From Marthasterias glacialis (taxonomy: Eukaryota; Echinodermata; Asteroidea; Forcipulatida; Asteriidae), in assembly GCA_911728455.2 (NCBI GenBank), contig OU452226.1, positions 26,617,298 through 26,681,297 of the forward strand: a stretch of DNA of 64,000 nucleotides. Direction: 5' to 3'. Positions 63,458 to 64,000 of the stretch are shown here, piece by piece (within the stretch, counting starts at the first letter, position 1; each line of letters starts with the position of its first letter). The notes below the pieces were generated by a model that worked only from the letters and a program-made list of their open reading frames with translations, had not been told where the DNA came from and searched no databases. Position numbers and translations under genes: made by a program.

Positions 63458-63627
63458 AGGCTGGTTTATAGTTGGTCGCGCGATGTTAATCGCCGGACGC
63501 TGTGGTCGCTGGACGCTGAGCCTCTTCATTGCAGCCTATGGTTGCTGAGGCGTCAGCGGGTATAAACTGCGTCGTGTGTCAATTTTACTGCTGTGTGACC
63601 ATCGTGCGACCAACTATATACCAGCCT
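63458..63627. mobile_element. 170-bp MITE with TAA target duplication
   Basis: AGGCTGGTTTATAGTTGGTC and GACCAACTATATACCAGCCT are inverted, with TAA on both sides (63455-63457 and 63628-63630). A 3-bp TAA target is typical of PIF/Harbinger elements. Outer arms continue as GCGCGATG / CATCGTGC. Confidence 0.8.
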
Positions 63628-64000
63628 TAAGACGTTAGCAATGTAATGGCTACTTATACAAAACCATTGATCTCCATAATAATAATGGAGATCAATGTAC
63701 AAAAACCCACAAAAAATGACGCACAGTTGTTCAACAATCATTACTTTATACTTCCCTAGGGACGTTATGCATTGACGCCATCTTGCCACAATCTTTTGAT
63801 TTCCAGCCGAGGGTGCCCCAAACATTGATCTCCATTGGCTCCACTCAAATGACGTCATGTACATAAGGTCCTTTGATTGTTTGTGCTTTTGACCAACCAC
63901 GTTTCCAGGGGTAGGCCTATTGATCTCACCGCGCCATATATTTTGGTACCAAGGTTGGCTCAATGGTGATTGGCTCCCCAAAACTGACTGCTATGCGCGC
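63628..64000. other. Noncoding with a dispersed fragment
   Basis: TTGATCTCCATAATAATAAT faces GGAGATCAATG (63666-63698). A fragment with TTATGCATTGACGCCATC and AAATGACGTCATGTACATAA recalls 5690-5860. No exon seen. Confidence 0.4.

Overview
Eukaryotic, animal-type DNA: AT-rich, with many short exons bounded by GT-AG introns, no bacterial gene organisation, and dense decayed transposons. The gene types (an LDLa/thrombospondin/trypsin mosaic protease, an EFCAB5-like protein), Penelope-like elements with hammerhead-type ends, TTAGGG-like tracts and the repeat style suggest a marine invertebrate deuterostome, most likely an echinoderm. That placement is inference; no sequence here fixes the species.

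Three host genes are supported by exon chains whose splice phases agree. (1) 1075-3885, plus strand: the last four exons of a GAF-like, EFCAB5-like protein. (2) 18888-24014, plus strand: four exons of a single-domain rhodanese-like protein with an intact CxxxxR loop. (3) 62927 down to 41569, minus strand: ten exons of a secreted mosaic serine protease in the order LDLa tail, three LDLa, two TSP1, then a trypsin domain with IVGG activation site, His, Asp, Ser and Asp189. A fourth, weaker gene (9694-10298, minus; possible first exon 15441-15614) encodes a multi-pass membrane protein ending in a charged helix.

The rest is mobile or repetitive. 11.0-13.8 kb holds a decayed Penelope-like element with GIY-YIG remnant. 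14.4-15.4 and 17.1-18.0 kb hold foldback elements, one with a 9-bp target duplication. 19.6-20.1 kb has tRNA-derived SINEs. 21.9-23.2 and 26.8-30.0 kb hold broken LINE and multicopy-family pseudogenes. 31.4-36.5 kb is a palindromic tandem array built from a CCGGAAGT palindrome, AGGTCA direct repeats and recurrent header hairpins that covary. 38.0-38.9 kb is a TTAA-flanked piggyBac-type MITE. 44.45 kb carries a nearly complete hammerhead ribozyme. 57.5-59.9 kb is a RTE-like LINE inserted in a minisatellite. 61.1-62.2 kb is a 1.07-kb GATA/GACA microsatellite.

The strongest candidate for something undescribed is the 31.4-36.5 kb array: its header hairpins keep pairing through compensatory change, and about 130-bp units repeat a DR3 nuclear-receptor-like site. 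Beyond that, the window is an ordinary host background invaded by many non-autonomous elements, several with clear target duplications or paralogous empty sites.
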